The notes: generated by a model from the letters alone, not told the origin. A DNA stretch of 64,000 bases from Nitrobacter sp. Nb-311A (GCF_000152905.1 NZ_CH672416.1:330398-394397), one strand, 5' to 3'. Shown: positions 23,448-34,211, counted from the stretch's first letter. A program made the numbers and translations.

Positions 23448-23930
23448 CTAACCACGGTGATAAGGATGGCCGGCCAGGATGGTCGCGGCCCGGTAGATCT
23501 GCTCCAGCAACATGACGCGTACCATCTGATGCGGCCAGGTGGCCGTACCGAACGCAACGCTCAATCTAGCCCTGCGCCGCAATTCTGGCGAAAGTCCGTC
23601 CGCTCCCCCGATGACAAAAACAGTGCTCGTTACCGACTCATCCCGCCAGCGGCCAAGATGTGCCGCAAATGCGCCGCTGTCGATACTTTTACCTTTTTCG
23701 TCCAGCGCCACCAGAACCATCTTTTCGGGAGTCAACGCAAGTACTGCCGCCGCTTCTTCACGAACGCGCTGCTCAGCATCGCGGGCGCGGCTTTCCACAA
23801 CTTCATGGACATCAAGGCCGCGAAAGCCGAGCTTGCGCCCGATATCCTCAAAGCGTTCACGATAGCGATCGGCCAGTTCTCGCTCAGGACCCTGCTTAAG
23901 ACGACCAACGGCAATGACGACCAGTCGCAT
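23448..23930 (-). CDS. rlmH: 23S rRNA (pseudouridine1915-N3)-methyltransferase
   Basis: SPOUT methyltransferase that modifies pseudouridine 1915 in helix 69 of 23S rRNA. It has 160 residues, the family length. LDEKGKSIDSGAFA, FVIGGADGLS and the C-terminal knot WPHQMVRVMLLEQIYRA with the HPYHRG tail are diagnostic. It follows rsfS after 45 bp on the same strand, a common pairing in bacteria. Confidence 0.97.
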   Translation of the reverse strand: MRLVVIAVGRLKQGPERELADRYRERFEDIGRKLGFRGLDVHEVVESRARDAEQRVREEAAAVLALTPEKMVLVALDEKGKSIDSGAFAAHLGRWRDESVTSTVFVIGGADGLSPELRRRARLSVAFGTATWPHQMVRVMLLEQIYRAATILAGHPYHRG

Positions 23931-23975
23931 TGGCGCACGCTGACATGCGATGATTGAATCGCAGCGGCGGACGGT

Positions 23976-24527
23976 TCAGACCGTCTTCGCCGTCGCCGTA
24001 TTTTGAATCCACAATCTCTCGAGATTGTAGAATTCACGAACCTCGGGCCTGAATATATGCACGATCACATCGCCGGAGTCGATCAGCACCCAGTCGCAAT
24101 TGGGCATGCCCTCGATATGAATCTTCTTCACTCCGGTATCCTTGAGGCCCTTGGCCACATTTTCCGCGACTGCCCCGACATGGCGGTTGGACCGGCCAGT
24201 GGCGATGACCATGTAGTCCGAAAAAGCCGACTTGCCGCGTAGATCGATGGTAACGATCTCTTCCGCCTTCATATCCTCAAGGCGGGAAAGGATCAGCTTA
24301 AGGGTCTGCTCGACATCCGGTTGCGCCTTCGAAGTGACGGCGTCTGCCGAAGTCGTTCGTGCTCTAGGCCTGTCGGTCCCGGCTATCGTTCTCGTCGTCG
24401 CCGACGAGCCGGACGGAGCAGATCTGGACAATACAGGTGAGGTCAGGGACCATTCCTTTCGCTGAACCGACGCCGAATCCCGGCGTCCGGTGGATTTATA
24501 ATAGGCATGTAGGGGCAGAGGTTTCAA
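23976..24527 (-). CDS. rsfS: Ribosomal silencing factor RsfS
   Basis: Binds L14 on the 50S subunit and blocks subunit joining under nutrient limitation. The conserved RsfS domain fills residues about 70-180 ([39 protein letters not shown]). The first 65 residues are a Ser/Thr/Arg-rich extension not present in short homologues. The ATG at 24527 overlaps the nadD stop (ATGA), which favours this start, though an internal start nearer the domain is possible. Confidence 0.93.
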   Translation of the reverse strand: MKPLPLHAYYKSTGRRDSASVQRKEWSLTSPVLSRSAPSGSSATTRTIAGTDRPRARTTSADAVTSKAQPDVEQTLKLILSRLEDMKAEEIVTIDLRGKSAFSDYMVIATGRSNRHVGAVAENVAKGLKDTGVKKIHIEGMPNCDWVLIDSGDVIVHIFRPEVREFYNLERLWIQNTATAKTV

Positions 24528-25138
24528 TATTCCAGTGAGGCGGCGCTTTCATGTTTTTGGCTCCCGTCCATCCATGTTCCGTCCCGGTTCCGCAGCCCGG
24601 TCGATGACAACCGAGATTTCATCCCTGTGAGGAAAACCCAGGCAGGCAGGCGGTGCGTGGCCAACCGGTCAGCTCTGGCTTCAGGCAAACGCCACGGCCC
24701 AAGCGCCTGCGCAGCCGGCGCCGCAAGAGCCCGGAAACTGTGCGGCGGGCGATCAACCACCGCGATCGGCACCGCGGCGGCAATCCGCCGCCAGTTTTCC
24801 CAGCGATGAAACTGCTCCAGGTTATCGGCGCCCATGATCCAGACAAAGCGCACGTTCGCGCACCTGCGTCGCAGATAGGTGATGGTGTCGATGGTGTAGC
24901 GCGTTCCGATGACGGCTTCGAGACAGCTGATGTCGATCCGCGGATCACTCGCTACCGCCGACGCCGCGGCGGCGCGTTCGCCGAGAGCGCGGAGCGCCCG
25001 CGCATCCTTGAGCGGGTTGGCGGGTGAAACGAGCCACCAGACCCGGTCGAGTTCCAGCCGCTTCAGCGCATACAGGCTGACGGCGCGATGCGCGGCGTGA
25101 GGCGGGTTGAACGAGCCGCCAAGCAGGCCGATGCGCAT
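24524..25138 (-). CDS. nadD: Nicotinate-nucleotide adenylyltransferase
   Basis: Makes deamido-NAD from nicotinate mononucleotide and ATP. The N-terminal [14 protein letters not shown] holds the nucleotidyltransferase motif (HxGH-like, here HAAH), and the C-terminal region keeps the usual layout through [14 protein letters not shown]. The ATG at 25138 (MRIGLLGG) is preferred, giving 204 residues; a TTG at 25222 would add 28 residues. The usual C-terminal ISSTxIR motif is degenerate here ([15 protein letters not shown]). Confidence 0.93.
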   Translation of the reverse strand: MRIGLLGGSFNPPHAAHRAVSLYALKRLELDRVWWLVSPANPLKDARALRALGERAAAASAVASDPRIDISCLEAVIGTRYTIDTITYLRRRCANVRFVWIMGADNLEQFHRWENWRRIAAAVPIAVVDRPPHSFRALAAPAAQALGPWRLPEARADRLATHRLPAWVFLTGMKSRLSSTGLRNRDGTWMDGSQKHESAASLEY

Positions 25139-25228
25139 GCCATCGGAATGAAGCGGGATGGCGCGTGAGACGACGGAACGCGACCCCAAATCAATCCCCG
25201 CGCCACCCGCAGGATGATCCAATCGCGC

Positions 25229-26521
25229 TCACGGACGGACCTGCCCGTTACCATGTATGCGATATTTGAAACTCGTCAGTTGCTCGACGCCGACCGGCCC
25301 GCGCGCATGGAATTTACCCGTTGCGATGCCGATTTCAGCGCCGAAGCCGAATTCGCCGCCGTCGGCGAATTGCGTCGAGGCATTGTGCAGCACGATCGCT
25401 GAATCGACCTCGTTAAGAAACCGGGCGGCTGCTACGGGATCCGCCGTCACGATCGCGTCCGTGTGGTGCGAGCCGTGGCGCTGGATATGATCAATGGCGC
25501 CACCGCAACCGTCGACCACACGCGCGGAAATGATCGCCTCCCCATATTCCGTGTCCCAGTCATTATCGGTCGCGGGTTTGACCCGCGGATCGATGCTCTG
25601 CACGACGGAATCGCCGCGCACCTCGCAGCCGGCATCGATCAGCGTTTCGATCAGCGGCTTCAGAGCGTCCCGCGCGCCGGCGCGATCGACCAGCAGCGTC
25701 TCGGCCGCACCGCAAACGCCGGGACGGCGCATCTTTGAGTTGAGCACGATCGCCTTTGCCATGGCAGGATCGGCAGCGCCATCGACATAGACATGATTGA
25801 CGCCCTCAAGATGCGCAAACACCGGCACCCGCGCCTCGGCCTCGACGCGCGCGACAAGGCTTTTGCCGCCGCGCGGCACGATCACGTCGATGCCGCCATT
25901 CAACCCGCTCAAAAGCAGCCCGACCGCGGCGCGGTCGCGCGTCGGCACCAGCGCGATCGCCGCTTCCGGCAATTGCGCCTCGCGTAGTCCCTGAACCAGA
26001 CACTCATGAATCGCGCGGCATGAGCGAAAGCTTTCCGAGCCGCCGCGCAGGATCACGGCGTTGCCCGATTTAAGACACAGCGCACCGGCGTCGGCGCAGA
26101 CATTGGGACGGCTCTCGAAGATCACGGCGACCACCCCGAGCGGCACCCGCACGCGCTCGATGGTCATGCCGTTGGGCCGCTGCCAGCGCTCTGTGACGCG
26201 TCCTACCGGATCGTCGATCTCGCGGACGACTTTCACGCCGTCCGCCATCGCCTCCACCCGCGCTTGCGTCAGGGTGAGACGATCGACGAACGCCGCCGTG
26301 GCACCGCCGGCGCGTGCATCAGTAACGTCTTCCGCATTCGCCTCGAGAATCGCAGCCGCATTCCTTCGGATCGCGCGCTCCATCGCATCGAGCGCCTCGT
26401 TCTTCTGCGCCGTTGAAGCGAGGCTGAGCGCTCGCGCGGCCGCGCGCGCCTGTGTTGCAAGGTCGCCCATCAGGACCGGAAGATCGGCCGAAGCGTCAAT
26501 CGCCTTCAGGGAAGCAGCCAT
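25229..26521 (-). CDS. proA: Gamma-glutamyl phosphate reductase
   Basis: Second enzyme of proline synthesis, reducing gamma-glutamyl phosphate to the semialdehyde with NADPH. It has 430 residues from ATG 26521 (MAASLKAID); a GTG at 26545 is also in frame. [24 protein letters not shown], the catalytic-Cys region [15 protein letters not shown] and [13 protein letters not shown] are conserved. At [12 protein letters not shown] the DNA forms a perfect palindrome like the genome repeats. It is downstream of proB with a repeat in between. Confidence 0.96.
   Translation of the reverse strand: MAASLKAIDASADLPVLMGDLATQARAAARALSLASTAQKNEALDAMERAIRRNAAAILEANAEDVTDARAGGATAAFVDRLTLTQARVEAMADGVKVVREIDDPVGRVTERWQRPNGMTIERVRVPLGVVAVIFESRPNVCADAGALCLKSGNAVILRGGSESFRSCRAIHECLVQGLREAQLPEAAIALVPTRDRAAVGLLLSGLNGGIDVIVPRGGKSLVARVEAEARVPVFAHLEGVNHVYVDGAADPAMAKAIVLNSKMRRPGVCGAAETLLVDRAGARDALKPLIETLIDAGCEVRGDSVVQSIDPRVKPATDNDWDTEYGEAIISARVVDGCGGAIDHIQRHGSHHTDAIVTADPVAAARFLNEVDSAIVLHNASTQFADGGEFGFGAEIGIATGKFHARGPVGVEQLTSFKYRIHGNGQVRP
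25571..25587. repeat. Palindrome within proA
   Basis: CGCGGGT and ACCCGCG with a 3-nt loop form a perfect palindrome. Read on the proA strand it encodes DPRVKP, the peptide text typical of the palindromic repeat found between other genes here. It may be a captured repeat or a coincidence, since ProA proteins have similar residues (DxRVxPAT) at this place. Confidence 0.5.
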
Positions 26522-26639
26522 TGAGGTAACAATCTTTGGTCCCACTCTCTGCCCGTAGCCCTAGCACAGAAATCCGTGGCCAGCGAGGCGTGGGACGGCT
26601 TTGCTCGCGCATGACAGCCTGGCTTGATTCAATAGAATC

Positions 26640-26765
26640 CCGCTCTGCGAGAGCCTTTCCGCTTCTAGAGACTTTCACCGCTTCATGGAAACGGTGAAAG
26701 TCTCTATCTTTATGTTTTGACGCGTTTTCTTCATGCGAACCGGCCCCACGTCGCTCGAAAACGCC
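26640..26765. repeat. Dispersed repeat with 15-bp hairpin between proB and proA
   Basis: Perfect 15-bp arms TAGAGACTTTCACCG (26666-26680) and CGGTGAAAGTCTCTA (26692-26706) enclose an 11-nt loop. The copy continues through TCTTTATGTTTTGACGCG and CTTCATGCGAAC to TCGCTCGAAAACGC, as at 8380-8472. It lies in the spacer between two genes transcribed on the minus strand and could weaken proA expression relative to proB. Confidence 0.75.
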
Positions 26766-27905
26766 CTAACCGGCGTCGCCGCGTGGCCCGCCGACCACGA
26801 GATCGTCGCGATGGATCATTTCGGCGCGGCCTCGGACACCCAGAAGCTGTGCGGCGTCGGAAGAGGAGCGTCCCTTGATCCTGTCGGCGTCGAGGGCATC
26901 GTAGGCGACCAGACCGCGGCCGATTTCATGCAAATCCGGGCCGCGCACGATGACGGCATCGCCCCGCGCGAAACGCCCGTCAATCCGGGTCACGCCTGCC
27001 GGGAGTAAACTCTTGCCCGCGCGTAGCGCAGCGACCGCACCGGCATCGATCGTCAGCGTGCCCCTGGGCTCCAGCGAACCGGCGATCCAGCGCTTGCGCG
27101 CCGTGACCGGATTTGCCGGCGTCAGAAACCATGTGCAGGGACCTGCATCCATGATGGCCTGTAGTGGATGCTCGATCTTGCCGGAAGCGATCAGCATGTG
27201 CGTGCCGGCCGTTGTTGCGATCTTCGCTGCCTCGACCTTGGTCCGCATTCCGCCGCGCGACAGCTCGGACGCAGCGCTACCCGCCATCGCCTCGATGTCC
27301 GCGGTGACCCTTTTCACCACCGGAATCAGTTTTGCCTCCGGATTGAGATGAGGCGGCGCGTCATAGAGCCCATCGATATCCGACAACAGGATCAGCAGAT
27401 CCGCGCTCGCCATGGTGGCGACCCGTGCGGCAAGCCGGTCATTGTCGCCATAGCGGATTTCGTTGGTAGCGACTGTATCATTTTCGTTGATGACCGGGAC
27501 CGCGCGCCATTCGAGCAGCTTCGCGATGGTCGAGCGCGCATTGAGATAGCGGCGGCGTTCCTCGGTGTCCTGCCATGTCACCAGGATCTGCCCCGCGCCG
27601 ATGCCGTGATCGCCCAATACTTTCGACCATATCCGGGCCAGCGCGATCTGCCCGACCGCGGCTGCGGCCTGACTCTCCTCCAGTTTCAGCGGGCCGCGAG
27701 GCAATTTGAGTTTGCTGCGGCCGAGCGCGACCGCGCCCGACGAGACCACCAACACATCGCAGCCGTCGCCGTGAAGCCCCGCGATATCGGCGGCTAGCGC
27801 CGACAGCCATTCCCCGCGCACCTTGCCCGCCGCGGAATCGATCAGCAGGGACGAGCCGACCTTGACGACGATACGACGAAATTTCTTGAGATGCGGGCGG
27901 GTCAT
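26766..27905 (-). CDS. proB: Glutamate 5-kinase
   Basis: First enzyme of proline synthesis, phosphorylating glutamate. It has 379 residues with an N-terminal amino-acid kinase domain ([64 protein letters not shown]) and a C-terminal PUA domain ([25 protein letters not shown]). The kinase domain normally confers feedback inhibition by proline. It lies between obgE and proA, the same order as in related genomes. Confidence 0.96.
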   Translation of the reverse strand: MTRPHLKKFRRIVVKVGSSLLIDSAAGKVRGEWLSALAADIAGLHGDGCDVLVVSSGAVALGRSKLKLPRGPLKLEESQAAAAVGQIALARIWSKVLGDHGIGAGQILVTWQDTEERRRYLNARSTIAKLLEWRAVPVINENDTVATNEIRYGDNDRLAARVATMASADLLILLSDIDGLYDAPPHLNPEAKLIPVVKRVTADIEAMAGSAASELSRGGMRTKVEAAKIATTAGTHMLIASGKIEHPLQAIMDAGPCTWFLTPANPVTARKRWIAGSLEPRGTLTIDAGAVAALRAGKSLLPAGVTRIDGRFARGDAVIVRGPDLHEIGRGLVAYDALDADRIKGRSSSDAAQLLGVRGRAEMIHRDDLVVGGPRGDAG

Positions 27906-28048
27906 GGCAATGGACGGTCAATCGAAACGAAAGCGCCGCCTTCATCACATGAAAGCGGCGGCCGGGAAAGCGGAATGCCGATCGGGATCATTCCATCGCA
28001 AGATCGGCATCCACTTTTATCCGGAATATGCGCTCGCGGTCGCGCGGC

Positions 28049-29131
<1,083 letters not shown>

Positions 29132-29309
29132 TTAGGTAAGACAGGCGGACCGGCGAGACAACGGCATGGCATCACGGCCGCTGCCTGAAATCGTGAGCTC
29201 CGGCGTTTCGACCGGCATGTCCTCAAGCCTGACCCAGGATTTGGATACCGGTTCGCGTGAGCCTCCCCTTTGCCGGGACGGGACTGCCCGTTCCACAAGG
29301 TTGCAGATG

Positions 29310-29912
29310 TTACCGTTCGCGACGAGCGGCTCTGTTCCAGTGCTTCAGCGACGACCACACGCCGCGGGACAGACGGAAACGATCGATCGGCGTGGACGAA
29401 CCGAGCGCCCTGATTCGGTGCAGTTCGACGCCGGTCCACTGGAAGCCGCACTTTTCCAGCACGTTGCGTGACGCCGGATTGATCACACGCGCGCCGGAGA
29501 CCATGTAATCGATATTATACTCCTCGAAGGCGTAGTCGATCACTGCGCGCGCAGCCTCGGTGGCAAAGCCCCGGCCCCAATAATCAACGCCGACCCAATA
29601 GCCCAGTTCGGGCGCATCCGGCTCGCTCCAGTCAACGCCGGTTACCCCGACCGGCACATGATTGTGCTCGACCAGAAACACCATCTCGCGGCTATCGCCT
29701 GCAACGGCTTCGACGAAGCGAATCGCGTCATCCAGCGTATAGGGATAGGGCAGGCGGCGCGCCATCTCCGCGATGCGGCGATCGTTTGCGAGCGCGGCGA
29801 TGCCCCTGGCGTCCGCCTGGGTCGGCTTGCGCAGCGTCAACCGCTCGGTCTCGAGCGCGAACAACCGCCGATCGCGCAGCAAGGGCGTGGGGATGGGCAT
29901 GTCCTGCAACAT
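29310..29912 (-). CDS. GNAT family N-acetyltransferase (RimJ/RimL type)
   Basis: 200-residue acetyltransferase of the RimJ/RimL group. TERLTLRKPTQADARGIAAL, ELGYWVGVDYWGRGFATEAA (acetyl-CoA loop) and NPASRNVLEKCGFQ are the family motifs. The substrate is not known; members acetylate ribosomal proteins or small amines. ATG 29912 was picked because GGAG lies 7 nt upstream; the longer frame to 29996 would run through the rpmA terminator. It sits between rpmA and obgE, a common Rhizobiales arrangement. Confidence 0.88.
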   Translation of the reverse strand: MLQDMPIPTPLLRDRRLFALETERLTLRKPTQADARGIAALANDRRIAEMARRLPYPYTLDDAIRFVEAVAGDSREMVFLVEHNHVPVGVTGVDWSEPDAPELGYWVGVDYWGRGFATEAARAVIDYAFEEYNIDYMVSGARVINPASRNVLEKCGFQWTGVELHRIRALGSSTPIDRFRLSRGVWSSLKHWNRAARRER

Positions 29913-29954
29913 GGTCGGGCTCCGTGGTGCGAACGCAAGTCCCGTGCGGCGCGA

Positions 29955-29984
29955 AATAAAAAAGGAGGCCGGTTTCCCGCCTCC
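29955..29984 (-). terminator. Rho-independent terminator after rpmA
   Basis: On the minus strand GGAGGC (29984-29979) pairs with GCCTCC (29969-29964) and is followed by a run of T with one A (29963-29955). It stands about 60 bp beyond the rpmA stop and before the GNAT start, so it likely ends the rplU-rpmA transcript. Confidence 0.85.
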
Positions 29985-30046
29985 CCTGGGAGCCATCGAT
30001 GCTCCACCGGTTCAACAGGCACCGGCGGATGTGTGTCATCCACCGT

Positions 30047-30319
30047 CTACTCGGCTGCGGCTTCCGTCATCGGGAGGACCGATATGAAAGTGCGGCCGCC
30101 GGTTTTTACGCGAAACGCGACGCGACCCTCGACCTTGGCGAACAGAGTATGGTCCGTGCCCATGCCGACATTAAGGCCGGGGTGCCAGGTGGTGCCACGC
30201 TGGCGGGCGATGATGTTGCCGGGGATCACGTGCTCGCCACCGAACGCCTTGATCCCAAGGCGCTTGCCACGCGAATCGCGCCCGTTCCGCGAGGAACCGC
30301 CTGCCTTTTTGTGAGCCAT
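30047..30319 (-). CDS. rpmA: 50S ribosomal protein L27
   Basis: L27 of the large subunit, 90 residues, whose N-terminal tail reaches the peptidyl transferase centre. [20 protein letters not shown] and [21 protein letters not shown] are invariant family text. It lies 85 bp after rplU on the minus strand and is followed by a clear terminator. No N-terminal cleavage motif (as in Firmicutes) is seen. Confidence 0.98.
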   Translation of the reverse strand: MAHKKAGGSSRNGRDSRGKRLGIKAFGGEHVIPGNIIARQRGTTWHPGLNVGMGTDHTLFAKVEGRVAFRVKTGGRTFISVLPMTEAAAE

Positions 30320-30404
30320 CGCCCGTCTCCAAACTCGTCCGAATCTCTAGATCATTTCCGTGACAGAATCATTCATTTTCTCTCACGGAGATTTTTAATT
30401 GCTC

Positions 30405-30863
30405 TTAATCCGCGTCTTTCGCCTTCTTGGCCGCCGCCTTCTTCACCGGCGCCTTGGCAGCAGCCGCCTTCGGCGTCTCGTCGTCACCCTCGCCTACGGC
30501 GGGCGCGACGACCTTTTCCTTCTTGGGGCGCGGCCCGATGGTCGGGGCCTTACCGTCAGCCAGGATCTCGGTGACGCGCAAGACGGTGATCTCGTCGCGA
30601 TAACCACGTTTGCGCTTGGAGTGCTTGCGGCGACGCTTCTTGAACGCGATCACCTTGGGACCGCGCTTATGCTGCAGCACTTCCGCCGCCACCGAGGCGC
30701 CCGCGACCGTAGGTGCGCCGAGCACCGGCGTGTCGCCGCCCAGCACCAGAACCTCGCCAAGCTGCACGATCGTTCCGACCTCGCCGGCGATCTTGCCAAT
30801 CTCAAGGACATCATCCGGAACGACACGATACTGCCGGCCGCCGGTTCTGATGACTGCGAACAT
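30405..30863 (-). CDS. rplU: 50S ribosomal protein L21 with long C-terminal tail
   Basis: L21 of the large subunit. Residues 1-102 are the ordinary domain (MFAVIRTGGRQYRV, VIAFKKRRRKHSKRKRGYR). The remaining 50 residues are an Ala/Lys/Pro-rich tail (AAAAKAPVKKAAAKKAKDAD) seen in some alphaproteobacteria and absent in E. coli. The gene has a strong promoter at 31024-31051 and a leader of about 150 nt containing a stable hairpin, which may allow feedback control. Confidence 0.97.
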   Translation of the reverse strand: MFAVIRTGGRQYRVVPDDVLEIGKIAGEVGTIVQLGEVLVLGGDTPVLGAPTVAGASVAAEVLQHKRGPKVIAFKKRRRKHSKRKRGYRDEITVLRVTEILADGKAPTIGPRPKKEKVVAPAVGEGDDETPKAAAAKAPVKKAAAKKAKDAD

Positions 30864-30887
30864 CGTTTGATTCCTTCGTGTTCGATC

Positions 30888-30913
30888 CCGGCCTCGGGGA
30901 GTTCCCGGGCCGG
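30888..30913 (-). promoter_or_regulatory. Hairpin in the rplU 5' leader
   Basis: CCGGCC (30888-30893) and GGCCGG (30908-30913), with inner CGGG/CCCG pairs, form a stable stem about 25 nt before the rplU start. On the + strand it is followed by TTTTT, resembling a terminator, but no + strand gene ends here, so on the minus strand it is a leader structure. A regulatory role is inferred only. Confidence 0.5.
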
Positions 30914-31023
30914 CTTTTTGTTCAGTCGCATGGGTTGATATCGTTTCCGCGCGCTCGGAACGAGAGCCTGCCGGCCGCGCAAAAACAAGCGGCGGCGGGA
31001 AACACCCTGCGCCGGCTGGCGGC

Positions 31024-31051
31024 TTTATAGCGGCCCGGCGAAAGGAGTCAA
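31024..31051 (-). promoter_or_regulatory. Sigma-70 type promoter for rplU-rpmA
   Basis: On the minus strand TTGACT (31051-31046) and TATAAA (31029-31024) are separated by 16 nt, close to the housekeeping consensus. Transcription would begin near 31017 and yield a leader of about 150 nt before rplU. Confidence 0.75.
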
Positions 31052-31131
31052 GGCAACCTCAATGCCAGGACTGAACAGCTAGCCATCGCGCCCAGGCAGA
31101 TCCTATCGTCGCGATCCGGAATGACCTGCCA

Positions 31132-33957
31132 TCAGCGCGCATCATGGCCTCCGCTGACCATGGTCCACCCATCGGTATTGCGGATGAACAGACTGTCTTG
31201 CACGCCGGGCGCCGCGAAAAGCTGGCCCAACCGCCCGGTGATCACGGGACTGTTGCTGGTGTGCGCGACCGAGAACAGGCAACGATAGCGGCCCTGGCCA
31301 GCGTCCTTGGCGCAACTGATCTTTTTGAACGCGGTGAGCCGCACCCTCATGCCGCCCTTGCCGCCGGTCAGCGTCAGAACTTGCAGGCACTGGATGCCGA
31401 GGACCGGATCGTTGCGGTAGCCGCCGGACAGGCATTGCCGCTCAAGGTCGCGAATTGCCTGATTGGCCTGGGTCAGCCGTTGGTGGACCAGCAGAAAGAT
31501 GTCTTCCGCCGTCGGCTCGCCGGGTTCAGTCAGGGCGCTGCTCTCGCTGAAGTCGATGAGCCGCATTTCGGCGCGCACGACGCCGTCATTGACGGCGGTC
31601 TGATAGGCCCGGATCGCACTCGGACCATCGTCGATGACCCGGGCGTCGACGTATTTCAACGCTTCGTTGCGGACGCTGGTCTCCGGATCGCCCGCCGGTT
31701 TGACCGCCAGCATCGCTGCCCGGAACGCCTGCTGGACCGCGGTGTCGTCCAACAGAGCGCGCTCGCGGGTCGACACGGCGCGCAACAGACCGTTGCGGTC
31801 GGGCGCGAAATGCGTCGCCATCATGCGGGATACCGGTGCGAGTTCGGCCCAGATGCGGCGGATGGCGGCGAGTCCATCGAGCGATTGCGGTGCCGCCTCG
31901 GCCTGCGCGGCGGCCTTGACGTAAAGCGGCTGCGCAATGGCATTCGCCTTCGGCGCGGCTTGCCGCACGAGGACTTGCTGCCGATCTTGCGGCAGCGACG
32001 ACTTCTCGAGCGTGCCGAGCAAGTCCGACAGCTTCCTCAATGTTGCGAGATTATCGTCGGCGGCGATCAGCGACTTCAGATCCTCGTTGAAAACGCTTTC
32101 GAGCACTTGATTGCCCTTGGTCTTGAGCCTGTCCTCGAAAGCAGCTTTGCGCGCCGGCGCGACGTCATTGTAGCGGCTCGCCGCCTCCTTGCGGATCGCG
32201 GCGATGCGTTCCAGCGCCGGCCGCTCCAGCGGCAGCTGGTCAACGGTCTGGGCTATGTCATCGAACCACTTGCCCGCTTCGGCGCGGTTGGACAACAGCG
32301 ACGCCATGTCGATGAAGTGGCGCTCACTCAAGAACGGATTCGTAACCGCCAGATTGTTGAGCGTCTGGATTTTCGTGGCGCGGATGCAATGGGCCTGCAT
32401 CAACTTCCAGATCGAGCGCCGTTGCATCTCCTGCAGGTCCGCAAATGGCCGGCCGAACACCGGCACGAATGCTTTATCGGCGAAGGCATCCATGATCGTG
32501 CGCGTGCCGGCATCGATGCTCATGCGATTGAGGTCGGCGCCGGCGACGAATGGCGCGATCCAGTTTCCCAATACCGTGCATTGATCTTCGCGCGAATGCG
32601 CGGCGGCAAGCAGCCCACCGATGCCGTCCGCCAGCTTGACCGGCGGCGTTCGCCCCGCGTCGAGTTGTCTCTGCAATGTTCGATCGGCCCGCGTCAGCAG
32701 CATTTCGTTACGCGGCTTGCGCGACGAAATCTGTGCATCGTCCCCGGGCGCTTGCCAGATATCCCGCGTGCTCCCCACCGGCACAAGAGCCAGGCCGTCA
32801 CCGACGGTCGATAACGTGAAAGCGCGCGCCTGCGACAGCACATGGCGACGCGGACCAATGCCTTCAGGCCGGAATAGCCCGGTCGCCTCACGGGTTCCGG
32901 CCACGACAAGAATAGTCCGATGATCGTTGACGTGCAGCGGCGCCAGCACGCGCCGGAGCCGGTCGCGAGCGGCAGGCGGCTGATCGTTGGGCGTGGAGGC
33001 GATCAATTCGGCGAAGGGCATCGAGCCATCATCGCTAACCGACATCGTCAGGTCGGTATGACCTCGGCCGGCATAAGTCCAGACGCCAGCCATGTTGGCG
33101 TTGAACGCGACAAGCTTGCCGGCGCCGTGCCGTTCAAGCTTGATCTGCTGACAACCGGATGCCATCACATTGCCGGTCAGTTGTTTGCCCGATGGATCGA
33201 GCAGCGCGTCGTCAACCTTGAAAGAGAACCGCGGATATCCCTCGACCACCAGACCGGGGTCAAATTTCACCCGGCTACCGTCCACATGGCCGGTGGTCAC
33301 GATGATCTGTTCGGCGGTCTCGGCACCGCCGTGGCGCGCCTTGTTCAATACTTCAAATCGAAATATCGCGGCCAGTTGATCGCCGTCCTGGACGATGTCG
33401 GCCCGCGCGTCGCGCGTCTCGGTTTCGCGCCGCTTCGCCGTGCAGGTCATGGTGCCGCGCCATTGTCCCTGAAGCTTGCCGCCGCCGGGCGGCTGCGGTT
33501 TGGTGACAGGCGCATTCGCCGCATCGGCGTTACCCGATGACGCCGCCGCAGCGTTGCGCGTGGCGGTGAAATTGTCGCCGATGCCGCCGCAACCCGGCAT
33601 GGCGCCTTCGATCATCAGGCCATTGTCGCGCAACCTCCCGACCAGTCCGAGCGCGGCGTAGCCGGTAGGACGTTCGATCCAGTCGCGCGGCACGAAAGTG
33701 AACGCGCCCTTGGCATCTATGCTGCCGCTGACCTTGTACGCGCCGCCCTTGTCACGCGCATTCGGCGCAGCGAAACGAAAAGTGCCTTCAAATTTGGTGT
33801 TCGACTGCTGCAGGTCAAGCGTGAAGGCGATGTTGCGGTTCGCCCCGCATGAATAACGGCCTTGCCAGATGCCGGCGAGATCAGCGGCAAGAGCTGAGCC
33901 GGCAAATCCGAATGTGCAGGCAGCTACGAGCAAACAGCTCCGGTAAGGAAATTCCAC
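31132..33957 (-). CDS. Large secreted protein of unknown function
   Basis: I do not recognise this 941-residue protein. From a GTG at 33957 (AGGGG upstream) it has a signal peptide (CLLVAACTFGFAGSALA, cut before ADLAG). Three similar modules follow: LAGIWQGRYSC, LQGQWRGTMTC and MAGVWTYAGRG, each opening a GxW-type beta-barrel-like segment within residues 28-330. The C-terminal 500 residues are mainly helical, without a known catalytic motif. A longer start at 34062 is open but would bury the signal peptide. It has its own promoter and stands beside rplU, unlike the housekeeping genes around it. Confidence 0.75.
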   Translation of the reverse strand: MEFPYRSCLLVAACTFGFAGSALAADLAGIWQGRYSCGANRNIAFTLDLQQSNTKFEGTFRFAAPNARDKGGAYKVSGSIDAKGAFTFVPRDWIERPTGYAALGLVGRLRDNGLMIEGAMPGCGGIGDNFTATRNAAAASSGNADAANAPVTKPQPPGGGKLQGQWRGTMTCTAKRRETETRDARADIVQDGDQLAAIFRFEVLNKARHGGAETAEQIIVTTGHVDGSRVKFDPGLVVEGYPRFSFKVDDALLDPSGKQLTGNVMASGCQQIKLERHGAGKLVAFNANMAGVWTYAGRGHTDLTMSVSDDGSMPFAELIASTPNDQPPAARDRLRRVLAPLHVNDHRTILVVAGTREATGLFRPEGIGPRRHVLSQARAFTLSTVGDGLALVPVGSTRDIWQAPGDDAQISSRKPRNEMLLTRADRTLQRQLDAGRTPPVKLADGIGGLLAAAHSREDQCTVLGNWIAPFVAGADLNRMSIDAGTRTIMDAFADKAFVPVFGRPFADLQEMQRRSIWKLMQAHCIRATKIQTLNNLAVTNPFLSERHFIDMASLLSNRAEAGKWFDDIAQTVDQLPLERPALERIAAIRKEAASRYNDVAPARKAAFEDRLKTKGNQVLESVFNEDLKSLIAADDNLATLRKLSDLLGTLEKSSLPQDRQQVLVRQAAPKANAIAQPLYVKAAAQAEAAPQSLDGLAAIRRIWAELAPVSRMMATHFAPDRNGLLRAVSTRERALLDDTAVQQAFRAAMLAVKPAGDPETSVRNEALKYVDARVIDDGPSAIRAYQTAVNDGVVRAEMRLIDFSESSALTEPGEPTAEDIFLLVHQRLTQANQAIRDLERQCLSGGYRNDPVLGIQCLQVLTLTGGKGGMRVRLTAFKKISCAKDAGQGRYRCLFSVAHTSNSPVITGRLGQLFAAPGVQDSLFIRNTDGWTMVSGGHDAR

Positions 33958-34133
33958 AATGAGATGCCCCTGGCAGGTCGGTCGAATGTTTCCACGACAC
34001 GACGCGGCATGAAAAACTGGGTCTTCTGAAAACGCTTTGCAGTCTGCATCGAACGTAAGCATTAAACCTTATCGCGGCGCCGGATGGCGGCATCGCGAGC
34101 GTAACCGGGGATCGTCCAGCCGGTCATACAAAA

Positions 34134-34179
34134 CAACCGGCGCGGGCGCGGGGCGCGCGGGGGTGCTCCGCGCCGGTTG
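34134..34179. repeat. 12-bp GC-rich inverted repeat
   Basis: CAACCGGCGCGG (34134-34145) and CCGCGCCGGTTG (34168-34179) are perfect inverted arms around a 22-nt G-rich loop. On the minus strand it lies just downstream of the -10 box of the promoter at 34185-34211, thus at or near the transcription start. Confidence 0.6.
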
Positions 34180-34184
34180 CGGCA

Positions 34185-34211
34185 CTTATAGCCGCCGGGA
34201 CCGCGAGTCAA
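34185..34211 (-). promoter_or_regulatory. Putative promoter for the secreted-protein gene
   Basis: On the minus strand TTGACT (34211-34206) and TATAAG (34190-34185) are spaced by 15 nt, and the surrounding text closely resembles the rplU promoter (GAGTCAAGG and TTATAGC on the + strand). It would drive the large secreted protein with a leader of over 200 nt. Confidence 0.5.

Noticed and set aside
30888-30919. Apparent + strand terminator before rplU
   Set aside because: No + strand gene ends nearby; the stem makes more sense as part of the minus-strand rplU leader.
31144-32814. 556-codon + strand ORF inside the secreted-protein gene
   Set aside because: Antisense shadow; the minus-strand frame has a signal peptide and promoter.
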